Source: Caballeronia terrestris (GTDB lineage: Bacteria > Pseudomonadota > Gammaproteobacteria > Burkholderiales > Burkholderiaceae). From it: a stretch of DNA of 64,000 bases. Positions 1 to 8,000 of this stretch are shown one piece after another. The stretch's first letter is position 1; every line of letters begins with the position of its first letter. A program made the position numbers and the translations under genes. The notes under the pieces are model-generated. The model worked only from the letters and a program-made list of their open reading frames with translations. It ran no database searches and was not told the origin of the DNA. Where the stretch lies: assembly GCF_001544515.1 (NCBI RefSeq), contig NZ_FCOL02000027.1, forward strand, positions 1 through 64,000, in the 5' to 3' direction.

Positions 1-280
1 AAACGGAGCGCATACCACTCAGAGCAAGTGCGCGTTGCCACAGTGGGTCCGCGAGCCAAGCCCAGTTCCGCCGTGAGGGCGACACTTACTCTCCAGCGCC
101 AATCCGCTTTTACGCGAGTGAGGGTTCGTTTGTACTAGCGGTTGGAAGCTGCTTTCTTTGCTTACTTTCTTTGCAGCAGCAAAGAAAGTGAGTCCCGCCC
201 CGGACAGGGGCAGAGCAAATAGACCGACACCAAAGCAAGTTCCATCGAAGCCCAGGCGCATCAAACGGTTGAAACACCCC
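1..280. repeat. Dispersed repeat, copy A (reaches window edge)
   Basis: This stretch is nearly identical to 7694-7970 (same orientation) and to the reverse complement of 7297-7538. It contains a perfect 11-bp hairpin, ACTTTCTTTGC-AGCA-GCAAAGAAAGT, at 164-189, followed by a GC-rich dyad around 'CCCGCCCCGGACAGGGGC'. Open frames across it are artefacts of the repeat. The left end is cut by the window. No transposase or target-site duplication is visible, so it is called a dispersed intergenic repeat. The 76 bases from 281 to the next start hold no recognisable promoter. Confidence 0.85.
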
Positions 281-356
281 CTACGGGCGACGCCCGATTG
301 CGCACCGCTTTTCGGCTTGATACGTTGACGAGTTGCCTCCTGGCGTTTCCCACTCG

Positions 357-1340
357 ATGACCGAAGACTTCTGCTTCCTGCTGCTGCCCGAGTTCTCGTC
401 GATCGGCTTCATGTCGGCGATCGAACCGTTGCGCGTGGCGAACCGCTTCAGCGGCGCGCTGTATCAATGGCACATTCTGAGCGCCGACGGCGGCCCCGTC
501 GCCGCGAGCAACGGCATTTCGCTCAACGCGGAAGGCTCCTTCGATACCGTGAAGGACGCGAGCGCCGTGTTCGTCGTCGCGGGCTTCGAGCCGCTTAAGT
601 GCTATACGCGCGAGATCGGCGACTGGCTGCGGCGGCTGGATCGCGCGGGCGTGACGCTCGGCGGCATCGATACGGGGAGCTTCCTGCTCGCCGAAGCGGG
701 CTTGCTCGAACACAAGCGCGCGACCGTGCACTGGGAAGCGGCGTCGGCATTCAAGGAGCGCTATCCGTCGCTGGAGGTGAGCCAGGAGTTGTTCGAAATC
801 GACGAGCGGCGCATCACGTGCGCGGGCGGCACCGCATCGATCGATCTGATGCTCGATGTGATAGCACGTCGCCATGGCGCGGAACTCGCGGCGCAGGTGT
901 CGGAGCAGTTCGTGCTCGGGCGCATCCGGCAGCGCTCGGATCATCAGCGCATGGAGATCGCCGCGCGCTACGGCATCCACAATCGCAAGCTGATTCAGGT
1001 GATCGGCGTGATGGAGCAGCACATGGAAGAGCCGCTCTCGCCCGATGAACTCGCCGAATCGATCAGCGTGACGCGGCGCCAGCTCGAACGCCTCTTCTGC
1101 TCGGCGCTGAAGGATACGCCGACGCATTTCTATCTCGGCCTGCGCTTGACGCGTGCGCGTGAATTGCTGCAGCAGACCGACATGTCGATCATGGCGGTGT
1201 GCGTCGCGTGCGGATTTGAGTCGCCGTCGCATTTTTCGCGCACGTATCGGGTGCGCTTCGGCACGAGTCCGCGGCACGACCGCAGCGCATTGCGCACGAC
1301 GGCTTCCGCGCAAGCATGGGAAGCCGCCGTTAGCGAGTAG
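357..1340 (+). CDS. GlxA-family (DJ-1/PfpI + AraC HTH) transcriptional regulator
   Basis: A 327-residue protein with an N-terminal DJ-1/PfpI-like domain (about 1-190) and a C-terminal AraC-type double helix-turn-helix (about 215-315, with 'LTRARELLQQTDMSI' and 'CGFESPSHFSRTYR'). This is the architecture of GbdR, CdhR and SouR, which sense quaternary amines in Pseudomonas. The nucleophile-elbow position reads GGIDTGSF, with Asp where the second homologue in this window (20765) has Cys, so a peptidase activity is unlikely. The ATG at 357 was chosen because the protein then begins MTEDFCFLLLP as is usual for the family; a TTG at 333 would add eight residues. It ends 3 bp before the convergent porin. 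A role in quaternary-amine control is inferred from neighbours. Confidence 0.85.
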   Translation: MTEDFCFLLLPEFSSIGFMSAIEPLRVANRFSGALYQWHILSADGGPVAASNGISLNAEGSFDTVKDASAVFVVAGFEPLKCYTREIGDWLRRLDRAGVTLGGIDTGSFLLAEAGLLEHKRATVHWEAASAFKERYPSLEVSQELFEIDERRITCAGGTASIDLMLDVIARRHGAELAAQVSEQFVLGRIRQRSDHQRMEIAARYGIHNRKLIQVIGVMEQHMEEPLSPDELAESISVTRRQLERLFCSALKDTPTHFYLGLRLTRARELLQQTDMSIMAVCVACGFESPSHFSRTYRVRFGTSPRHDRSALRTTASAQAWEAAVSE

Positions 1341-1343
1341 CGT

Positions 1344-2492
1344 TTAAAACGAATGCCGCATGCCGATCCGCACGTCGCTCTGCGTGTTCGACGACGACGG
1401 CGTGAAGCTGTAGCCGATCACCGCGTTCACGCCATCCGATGCGCGCAGGTAGTCGCCGGAGATATAGACGTCGGTGCGCTTCGACAGCAGGTAATGCAGC
1501 CCGAGCGATCCCTGATTCCAGTGATTGCCTTCGAAACGCGTGTGCTGATAGCCGCCATAGAGCGCGAGCGCCGGCGTGAAGCTGTACGACGCGCCGCCCT
1601 CATACACCTGCATGTGCGAGGTCTCGCCCAAGCCCTTGATCGTCGTGTAGGTGAAGTTGCCCGAAAGCATCAAGTCGCCGAACGAGTACGCGGCGCCGAT
1701 CGCGAACGCGCCCTGCTTGTCGACCGGAAACGCGTTGGTGCTGTACAGGTCCGTCACGGCGCCCGTCGCCGGATCGACGGAAACGGTCGGCTGGCCGAGG
1801 AACGTGCGCGTGCCGATCATCGCGTAGGGGTCGAACGCGTAGATGCCAAACGGGTTGTTCAACTGCGTATAGGCCGCGCCGATGTTGAACGTGTTGCGTG
1901 CATAGTGCGCGCCCACGCTCCACGCGCTGTTCTGATGGAAGTTGCCTGCCTGGTTGCCGAACGAATACATGCCGCCGAACGTGAAGCCGGCAAAATCGTT
2001 CGACAGGAACTTGACCGAGTTCGGCAGGCGGTCACCATTCATGCGGTCGAAATCGCCCTGGTGGATCGCGTAGCCGCTGCCCCACGCCGAGATGTTGTAG
2101 AGATAGACGAACTCCTCGGTCATGTCGAGCTGGTTGCCGAGCGAGAACGTGCCCCACGAATTCTTCAGGCCCACATACGCCTGCCGCCCGAATTCTGCGC
2201 CGCCGAACGTGTAGCGCCCGGTGCCGAGGCGAAAGCCCGATTCGAGCACGAAGACCGCTTGCAGGCCACCGCCGAGATCCTCTACGCCCTTGAAGCCGAT
2301 ACGGTTGCCGTATGAAATGCCGTCGTCGAATCTCCAGGCATGCGCGCCACCGGTGTTGTTCACATAGGTGATGCCCGCATCGATGATGCCGTATAGCGTG
2401 ACGCTGCTCTGCGCATGGACGATCGCGGGCGCGCTGGCGGCGCCAGCCGCGAGCGTGAGTCCTGCGAGCCGGGCGGCATTTCTTTTCTTCAT
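1344..2492 (-). CDS. Gram-negative general porin (OmpC/Omp38-like)
   Basis: A 382-residue outer-membrane beta-barrel porin of the Burkholderiales type. It has a signal peptide (MKKRNAARLAGLTLAAG, cleaved near AHA-QS), then the hallmark start 'QSSVTLYGIIDAGITYV' and many 'GFKGVEDLGGG'-like strands. It ends in the typical C-terminal barrel signature 'IGMRHSF' with terminal Phe. The start is at 2492, preceded by AGGGGAAAG; a longer frame upstream lacks porin features. It is convergent with the regulator at 357 (3 bp between stops). Upstream, at 2674-2701, is a direct-repeat operator shared with the betaine binding protein at 8001, suggesting the pore serves uptake of choline, betaine or related solutes (inference). 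Substrate cannot be read from sequence. Confidence 0.9.
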   Translation of the reverse strand: MKKRNAARLAGLTLAAGAASAPAIVHAQSSVTLYGIIDAGITYVNNTGGAHAWRFDDGISYGNRIGFKGVEDLGGGLQAVFVLESGFRLGTGRYTFGGAEFGRQAYVGLKNSWGTFSLGNQLDMTEEFVYLYNISAWGSGYAIHQGDFDRMNGDRLPNSVKFLSNDFAGFTFGGMYSFGNQAGNFHQNSAWSVGAHYARNTFNIGAAYTQLNNPFGIYAFDPYAMIGTRTFLGQPTVSVDPATGAVTDLYSTNAFPVDKQGAFAIGAAYSFGDLMLSGNFTYTTIKGLGETSHMQVYEGGASYSFTPALALYGGYQHTRFEGNHWNQGSLGLHYLLSKRTDVYISGDYLRASDGVNAVIGYSFTPSSSNTQSDVRIGMRHSF

Positions 2493-2673
2493 CTGGCTTT
2501 CCCCTGCTGGACCTGCGTGTTTGAATGGACGAAGCGAAAGCCGCCGCGCGACGTTGGCGGCCTTCGTCTGACGTGGGGCTTGGGGTTGCAGTGCAGCTTG
2601 AGCGACGTATTTACATTTACGCATGCGTCGATGACGTAAAAGTAAGGGTTCATATTGATGGCCGCTCGACCCA

Positions 2674-2701
2674 TTGCGACGCGAATCTGTCCAGTTGCGA
2701 C
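2674..2701 (-). promoter_or_regulatory. Direct-repeat operator TTGCGAC-N14-TTGCGAC upstream of porin
   Basis: On the + strand two TTGCGAC half-sites begin at 2674 and 2695 (21-bp period, two helical turns). The second is preceded by G and followed by NNCGCC. The same arrangement, with the same TGTC in the spacer, occurs at 8932-8959. Tandem half-sites two turns apart are typical of AraC-type binding. It lies about 180 bp upstream of the porin start and just beyond the end of choX. Confidence 0.55.
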
Positions 2702-2708
2702 TACGCCG

Positions 2709-3656
2709 CTATTTCACGCCAAGCGCCGTCTGCACCGCCTGCAGGCCGTTCGCGCCGCTCGCGGTATTCACGCCGTCGAGCCAGGTCTTGAGCAATTCCG
2801 GATGGCGCTTCAGTGCATCGGTCGCGGCCAGGTCGAGGTTCGCTTTCTTATCGAGCACTTCCGTTATGACGCCGTTCTCCAGATCCACGTTGAACGTGAG
2901 TTGCTTAAAGAGCCGCGCGACGTTCGGGCATTGCGCCTCATAACCCGAACGCGCGACCGTGTTCACAGTGGCGCCGCCGTAGTTCGGGCCGAAGTACCGG
3001 TCGCCGCCATCGAGATAGGTCAGCTTGAACTTCGTGTTCATCAAGTGCGGTTCCCACGCGAGAAATACGATCCACCTCTTGTCGCGCACGGCTCGATCGA
3101 CTTGCGTCAGCATGGCCGTCTCGCTCGACTCGACGAGCTTCCACCCGCCCATGCCGAATGCCTTGTCGTCGACCATCTTCTTGATGTTCTGGTTCGCCAG
3201 CGCGCCCGGCTCGATGCCGTAGATCTTGCTGTCGAACTTGTCGGCGTTCTTCGCGAGGTCAGCGAACGTATGGACGCCCGCCGCTGCCACATAGTCGGGA
3301 ACGGCGAGCGTGAACTTCGCGTTGCTCAAATTCGGATGCACGACTTCAATCGATTTCTCCTCGACGAACGGCTTCACGAGCGGCGCCTGCGCTGGCATCC
3401 AGTTCCCGAGGAACACGTCGATCTGCCCTTTCTTCAAGCCCTGGTAAGTGATCGGCACCGAGAGGTTCGCCACGTTCTGCTTGTAGCCGAGCGCCTTCAG
3501 CACGACGCCGGTCATTGCATTGGTGGCGTCGATGTCGGTCCAGCCTGGGCCCGCCATGCGCACTTGCGTGCAGGCTTGCGGCTCGGCAGCCGACGCGATC
3601 GTCGCCGCGCATAGCAGGACCGCGCCGAATACCGCTTGTTTGAAGGGCTTTTTCAT
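2709..3656 (-). CDS. choX: Choline ABC transporter periplasmic binding protein
   Basis: A 315-residue OpuAC-type substrate-binding protein. It has a signal peptide (residues 1-23, cleavage at ASA-AE) and the quaternary-amine pocket aromatic residues expected for ChoX: Trp39 in GPGWTD, Trp86 in LGNWMP and Trp201 in FLAWEPH, with Tyr122 a possible fourth wall. It delivers choline to an inner-membrane ABC permease. No permease or ATPase gene lies beside it, so the transporter core must be encoded elsewhere. It starts 30 bp after betC on the same strand with a good AAGGAAG ribosome site, so the two are probably co-transcribed. This links choline sulfate hydrolysis to choline capture. Confidence 0.88.
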   Translation of the reverse strand: MKKPFKQAVFGAVLLCAATIASAAEPQACTQVRMAGPGWTDIDATNAMTGVVLKALGYKQNVANLSVPITYQGLKKGQIDVFLGNWMPAQAPLVKPFVEEKSIEVVHPNLSNAKFTLAVPDYVAAAGVHTFADLAKNADKFDSKIYGIEPGALANQNIKKMVDDKAFGMGGWKLVESSETAMLTQVDRAVRDKRWIVFLAWEPHLMNTKFKLTYLDGGDRYFGPNYGGATVNTVARSGYEAQCPNVARLFKQLTFNVDLENGVITEVLDKKANLDLAATDALKRHPELLKTWLDGVNTASGANGLQAVQTALGVK

Positions 3657-3686
3657 GTCGGCTTCCTTGGTGTGGGTAGGTGGGGT

Positions 3687-5228
3687 TCAGGAATGAGCGA
3701 CGGCGGGAAAGCGAGCCATCGCCTCCAGCGCATCGAGATCGATGTGATTGCGCATATAGCGCTGGCTCGCATCGACATGCGGCTGCCAGTCCCACGATTC
3801 GATCACGCCGCGTGTGGTCGCTTCGAAGTGGAAGTGGCGGCGGCGCTGGCTCGTGATGACTTGATCGTGGAGCGCGGCAAGGTCCCAACGTTTTGCTATC
3901 TCTTCACGGAACGCGGCGGTTTCCTTTGCATGGTCCGCGTTCGATGCCAGGTTGTTGCGTTCGAGCGGATCGGCTTGAAGATCGTAGAGCTGATCGGGGT
4001 CGGCGGGCGTGTGGATGAACTTGAAGCGCCCGCGCCGCAGCATCACGATCGGCGCTATCGCACCCTCGCCGAGATATTCGCCAATGGCTTCGTCGTGCGC
4101 ATCGCGTTCGCCGCGCAGATGCGGCAAGAGGCTTTGACCATCGGGCGCATCGGGCCATGCGTCGCACGGCTTGCCTCGGCCGAGTTCGACGAGCGTCGGC
4201 AGCAAGTCCAGATGCGACACCGATTGACTCACGCGATGCGCATCGAATTGCCGCGGCGCATGCACGATGAGCGGCACGCGGCAGCCGCCTTCGAAGAACG
4301 TCATCTTGTACCAGAGGCCACGCTCGCCGAGCATCTCGCCGTGATCCGACGTGACGACGACGATCGTGTCCTTATCGAGCCCCGAGTCCTTCAGCGCTTC
4401 GAGGATCGCGCCGAACTGATCGTCGACGTAGGAGATCGCGCCATGATACGCGCGGCGTGCGTTGCGAATCTGCTGGTCGGTGGGTGGCGTGCGGTCCGTC
4501 TCACAGACGTAGCGCAGGCGCTTCGAATGCGGATCACTGGCTTCGAGCGAATCGCGATGCACGGGCATATCGATGTCTTCGTCGCGATACATATCCCAGT
4601 ACTTCTGCGGGATCGCGTACGGGTCGTGCGGATGCGTGAGCGAAGCGATCATGCAGAACGGCCGCGCGTCGCGGCCGGCGTTGCGTTCGCGCGCGATGTC
4701 GAAAAGTTTTTGACGTGTGGTGAACGTGACTTCATCGTCGAAGTCGAGCTGATTCGTGCGCACGCAGGGACCCGCGTCTATCACCGAGCTCATGTTGTGA
4801 TACCACGTCGGGCGCTTTTCGAAGTGCTCCCAGTCGGGCGTCCAGCCGAAATCGGCGGGATAGATGTCGGTGGTGAGGCGCTCCTCGAAGCCATGCAACT
4901 GATCGGCGCCGCAGAAATGCATCTTGCCCGAGAGCACCGTGCGATACCCCTCCGCGCGCAGGTAATGCGCGAACGTCAGCGTTTGCGACGGAAACTCTGC
5001 AGCGTTGTCGTATGCGCCGATTTTGGAAGGCAGCTTGCCCGACAGAAACGAGAAACGCGACGGCGCGCACAACGGGCTCGCACAATAGGCCGAATCGAAC
5101 ACGACGCCCTCTTTCGCGAGCCGATCGAGATTCGGCGTCTTCGTCAGGCGATGCCCGTAAGCGGCGAGCGCGAACGGTGTCATCTGGTCGGCCATGAGGA
5201 TAAGGATATTTTGTTTCGTGCTGAGCAT
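3687..5228 (-). CDS. betC: Choline-sulfatase
   Basis: A 513-residue arylsulfatase-superfamily enzyme that hydrolyses choline-O-sulfate to choline and sulfate. The metal-binding N-terminus 'NILILMADQM' is followed by the formylglycine motif 'CAPSR' with the modified Cys at residue 54, the same position as in rhizobial BetC. Further on are 'GKMHFCG', 'VVVTSDHGEMLGERG' and the choline-sulfatase C-terminal module ('FHFEATTRGVIESWDWQ'). The start at 5228 (MLSTKQN) gives the family's usual length; the frame extends upstream only as non-homologous sequence. It is divergent from the LysR regulator at 5353 and upstream of choX. The product choline would feed betaine synthesis; betA and betB are not in this window. 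Confidence 0.95.
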   Translation of the reverse strand: MLSTKQNILILMADQMTPFALAAYGHRLTKTPNLDRLAKEGVVFDSAYCASPLCAPSRFSFLSGKLPSKIGAYDNAAEFPSQTLTFAHYLRAEGYRTVLSGKMHFCGADQLHGFEERLTTDIYPADFGWTPDWEHFEKRPTWYHNMSSVIDAGPCVRTNQLDFDDEVTFTTRQKLFDIARERNAGRDARPFCMIASLTHPHDPYAIPQKYWDMYRDEDIDMPVHRDSLEASDPHSKRLRYVCETDRTPPTDQQIRNARRAYHGAISYVDDQFGAILEALKDSGLDKDTIVVVTSDHGEMLGERGLWYKMTFFEGGCRVPLIVHAPRQFDAHRVSQSVSHLDLLPTLVELGRGKPCDAWPDAPDGQSLLPHLRGERDAHDEAIGEYLGEGAIAPIVMLRRGRFKFIHTPADPDQLYDLQADPLERNNLASNADHAKETAAFREEIAKRWDLAALHDQVITSQRRRHFHFEATTRGVIESWDWQPHVDASQRYMRNHIDLDALEAMARFPAVAHS

Positions 5229-5291
5229 GTGAACGTGCCTCGAATAGAATCGAACAAGCGGCCGCGCGCGAGCGTGGCCATGAACGCCACT

Positions 5292-5334
5292 ATTGCCGGT
5301 CATAACCGCGCTGTGAAGACGGCAATTCGTTATG
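5292..5334. promoter_or_regulatory. Nested inverted repeats in the betC / LysR divergent promoter
   Basis: Two interleaved dyads lie in the 124-bp gap: ATTGCCG (5292-5298) with CGGCAAT (5320-5326), 21-bp spacer, and CATAAC (5301-5306) with GTTATG (5329-5334), 22-bp spacer. Their position between a LysR gene and its divergent target fits a LysR recognition/activation site that also represses the regulator's own gene. The LysR start has its own strong AGGGGGAG site immediately downstream. Confidence 0.55.
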
Positions 5335-5352
5335 TGCCCATAAGGGGGAGTT

Positions 5353-6261
5353 ATGCCGAGGCAGGACCGCTTGCCGCCGATGCAGGCGCTATCGATGTTC
5401 GAGTCCGCTGCGCGTCTCGCGAGCTTCACCGCGGCCGCGCGCGAACTCGGCTCGACGCAGCCGGCCGTCAGCCAGCGCGTCGTGCAACTCGAGGAAGCGC
5501 TCGGCGCGCCGCTCTTCGAGCGCGGCCATCGCGGCGTCACGCTGACCGAAGACGGCACGCGTCTCTTCGAAGCCGTGCGGCAGGCACTCGACACGATCCG
5601 CGTAGCCACCGCCGGTATCCGCGCGCGCCACACGCCACGCACGCTCACGCTCTCCACCGATTTCGGCTTCGCCACGTATTGGCTGATGCCGCGGCTCTCG
5701 CAGTTCAAGGCGCTGATGCCCGATGTCGACGTGAAGATCATCACGTCGCAAAACGTGTTCGATACGTCGCACGATCATGCGGATATCGCGATCGCTTTCG
5801 GCGATCTAACCGCGGACTGGGGCGCGCATGATGTCGTGAAGCTGTTTGCCGAGGAAGTCACGCCGGTGTGCAGCCCGTCGTTTCTCGCGGCCAATGCGAA
5901 GCCGCGCGTGCCCGCCGATCTCGCGACGCTCCCTTTACTGCATCTCGAACCGACCTCGCCCGCGCGCTGGCTCTCGTGGAATGGCTGGTTCGCCGCGCAC
6001 GGACTTGATGCGCCGCCCGCGCATCGCGGCATCACGTTCAACAGCTACGCGTTCGTTGCGCATGCGGCGATCATGGGGCAAGGCGTCGCGCTCGGCTGGG
6101 CGCCGCTCGTCGATGAACTGATCGCGACGGGACAACTCGTACCGCTCTTCGACGCGCCCGTCGTGACCGAGCGCGGCTATTTACTTGCCACCCAGCGCGC
6201 CCCGACTCCCACGATCACAGCGTTTCGCCAGTGGCTGCTGGACGAATGCGGCATCGAATGA
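5353..6261 (+). CDS. LysR-type regulator of choline sulfate use
   Basis: A 302-residue LysR-family protein. The N-terminal winged helix-turn-helix (about 10-65: 'MFESAARLASFTAAAREL', 'TQPAVSQRVVQLEEALG') is followed by a periplasmic-binding-like inducer domain of the GcvA type. It is transcribed divergently from betC, an arrangement seen for the choline-sulfate-utilisation regulator of Pseudomonas and Burkholderia, so betC activation by choline sulfate or choline is the likely role (inference from context and family). The ATG at 5353 follows AAGGGGGAG at ideal distance. The nested palindromes at 5292-5334 are its probable binding site. Confidence 0.85.
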   Translation: MPRQDRLPPMQALSMFESAARLASFTAAARELGSTQPAVSQRVVQLEEALGAPLFERGHRGVTLTEDGTRLFEAVRQALDTIRVATAGIRARHTPRTLTLSTDFGFATYWLMPRLSQFKALMPDVDVKIITSQNVFDTSHDHADIAIAFGDLTADWGAHDVVKLFAEEVTPVCSPSFLAANAKPRVPADLATLPLLHLEPTSPARWLSWNGWFAAHGLDAPPAHRGITFNSYAFVAHAAIMGQGVALGWAPLVDELIATGQLVPLFDAPVVTERGYLLATQRAPTPTITAFRQWLLDECGIE

Positions 6262-6385
6262 CGCTTTGACGCTCCCGTTCCAGCGTCACGGCGTTTAGCT
6301 TCTATCCGCGCGTGCCCTGCATTTGCTCTACTGCGAACATGCGCGCCGTATTCGCGGCGCGGTCCTATCCGATAGTGGAGAGCGC

Positions 6386-7258
6386 ATGTCCGCCGATTCC
6401 CGTCCTCATCAACTGGTGCTTACCGTGGCGTGTCCGAGCGCGGCGGGGCAGGTTGCCGCCGTCGTCGGCTTTCTCGACCGGCATCATTGCTACATCGACG
6501 AACTGACCGTCTTCGACGACGATCTTAGCGAGCGCTTCTTCGTGCGCTGCGTGTTTCATGGCGTCGAGCGCGACGAGACGTTGCAGATCGAGGCGCTCAA
6601 GCGCGAGTTCGAATCGATCGCGGTGCGTTTTCACATGACGTGGGCGATGCACGACGTCGGCGCGCGGCCGAAGGTGCTGATCATGGTGTCGAAGCTGGAG
6701 CATTGCCTTGCCGACCTGCTGTTCCGCTGGCGCATGGGCGAGCTGAAGATGGATATCGTCGGGATCGGGTCGAATCATCGCGATCTCGAACCACTTGCTG
6801 TGCAGCACGGTCTACCGTTCCATCACCTTCCGATCACCGCCGATACCAAGCAGCAACAGGAAGCGCGCCTTATTGACTTGTTCGAGAGTTCAGGCGCCGA
6901 GCTGATGATCCTCGCGCGCTACATGCAGATCCTTTCCGGCGAGACGAGCCGCAAGCTCGCGGCGCGCGCGATCAACATCCATCACTCGTTCCTGCCTGGC
7001 TTCAAGGGCGCGAAGCCCTATCACCAGGCGCATGCGCGCGGCGTGAAGCTGATCGGCGCGACGGCTCACTTCGTCACCGACGATCTCGACGAAGGCCCGA
7101 TCATCGAGCAGGAAGTGGAACGCGTCGATCATTCGTACAGCCCGGAGAGGCTGCTCGCGACAGGACGCGACGTGGAATGCATCACGCTCGCGCGGGCAGT
7201 GAAGGCGTTCATCGAGCGGCGGGTTTTTATCAATGGGGATCGTACGGTCGTGCTGTAG
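6386..7258 (+). CDS. purU: Formyltetrahydrofolate deformylase
   Basis: A 290-residue cytosolic enzyme that hydrolyses 10-formyl-tetrahydrofolate to formate and tetrahydrofolate. An N-terminal ACT domain (about 8-90) precedes the formyltransferase fold. Catalytic residues are present: Asn197 and His199 in 'NIHHSFLPGFKGA', and Asp235 in 'DLDEGPIIEQ'. The ATG at 6386 follows GTGGAGAG and matches the family length; an upstream frame adds unrelated residues. In pseudomonads purU accompanies sarcosine oxidase and glycine-betaine genes. Here it lies between choline sulfate and betaine genes, consistent with recycling folate loaded with methyl-derived one-carbon units. A G-rich tract and repeats follow. 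Confidence 0.95.
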   Translation: MSADSRPHQLVLTVACPSAAGQVAAVVGFLDRHHCYIDELTVFDDDLSERFFVRCVFHGVERDETLQIEALKREFESIAVRFHMTWAMHDVGARPKVLIMVSKLEHCLADLLFRWRMGELKMDIVGIGSNHRDLEPLAVQHGLPFHHLPITADTKQQQEARLIDLFESSGAELMILARYMQILSGETSRKLAARAINIHHSFLPGFKGAKPYHQAHARGVKLIGATAHFVTDDLDEGPIIEQEVERVDHSYSPERLLATGRDVECITLARAVKAFIERRVFINGDRTVVL

Positions 7259-7270
7259 GCGCTGGCGCTT

Positions 7271-7291
7271 GGGGTTGGGGTTGGGGTTGGG
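7271..7291 (+). other. G-quadruplex-capable tract after purU
   Basis: Four G runs (7271-7274, 7277-7280, 7283-7286, 7289-7291) are separated by TT, meeting the canonical G3+N1-7 pattern on the coding strand. The tract starts 12 bases after the purU stop and abuts the repeat at 7297. Confidence 0.6.
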
Positions 7292-7296
7292 TTGGT

Positions 7297-7605
7297 GTTT
7301 CAACCGTTTGATGCGCTTGGGCTTCGGTGGAACTTGCTTTCTTAGCGGTCTATTTGCTCTGCCCCTGTCCGGGGCGGGACTCACTTTCTTTGCTGCTGCA
7401 AAGAAAGTAAGCAAAGAAAGCAGCTTCCAACCGCCAAAGCTAACCAACCCTCACTCGCGTAAAAGCGGATTGGCGCTGGAGAGTAAGTGTCGCCCTCATG
7501 GCAGAACCGGGCTTGGCTCGCGGACCCACTGCGGCAACTCGCAGTACAGCGGACAGGTGCAGCAGTCATACATCCGTCCTCGCGCTACGCGCTCAGACGT
7601 GGGGT
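7297..7605. repeat. Dispersed repeat, copy B (inverted)
   Basis: Reverse-complement copy of 1-280 over 7297-7538, including the hairpin at 7383-7408. Its outer part (about 7570-7605) is an imperfect inverted match to about 7655-7692, so copies B and C form one large palindrome around a short centre near 7606-7654. Frames across it are repeat artefacts. There is no gene between purU (7258) and 8001. Confidence 0.85.
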
Positions 7606-7654
7606 GCACGACGCAGGGAATCAAGGCTCGTAGGAGCGCAAGCAAGAGATGGCT

Positions 7655-7970
7655 TTTGTGAACCCGACGTCGGAGCGAAGCGAGGACGGCGCCAAACGGA
7701 GCGCATACCACTCAGAGCAAGTGCGCGTTGACACAGTGGGTCCGCGAGCCAAGCCCGGTTCTACCGTGAGGGCGACACTTACTCTCCAGCGCCAATCCGT
7801 TCTTACGCGAGTGAGGGTTTGTTTGTACTGGCGGTTGGAAGCTGCTTTCTTTGCTTACTTTCTTTGCAGCAGCAAAGAAAGTGAGTCCCGCCCCGGACAG
7901 GGGCAGAGCAAATAGACCACTAAGAAAACAAGTTTCATAGAGGCCCAAGCGCATCAAACGGTTGAACCCC
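7655..7970. repeat. Dispersed repeat, copy C (same orientation as copy A)
   Basis: The core 7694-7970 matches 1-280 in direct orientation with scattered mismatches. The same hairpin is at 7857-7882 and it ends with the same GCATCAAACGGTTGAA tail. Copies A and C therefore bracket the regulator-porin-choX-betC-LysR-purU block as direct repeats. Confidence 0.85.
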
Positions 7971-8000
7971 TAACCCGACCCCCGAGCGCCAGCGACCCCC

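Noticed and set aside
164-189. The repeat hairpin as a transposon terminal inverted repeat
   Set aside because: It lies in the interior of the repeat, and there is no transposase or target duplication.
19-264. Short frames within the repeat copies (19-264, 7233-7661, 7712-7957) encoding similar 80-residue peptides
   Set aside because: They recur only because the repeat recurs; copies are in different contexts, contain a hairpin in the middle and have no ribosome site.
3636-5831. A 731-codon open frame on the + strand opposite betC and choX
   Set aside because: It is antisense to two clear genes, Arg/Val/His-rich, with no motif; a typical high-GC shadow frame.
7271-7291. Telomere-like TTGGGG array
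   Set aside because: Only four units within a circular-type bacterial gene context; better described as a short G-rich tract.
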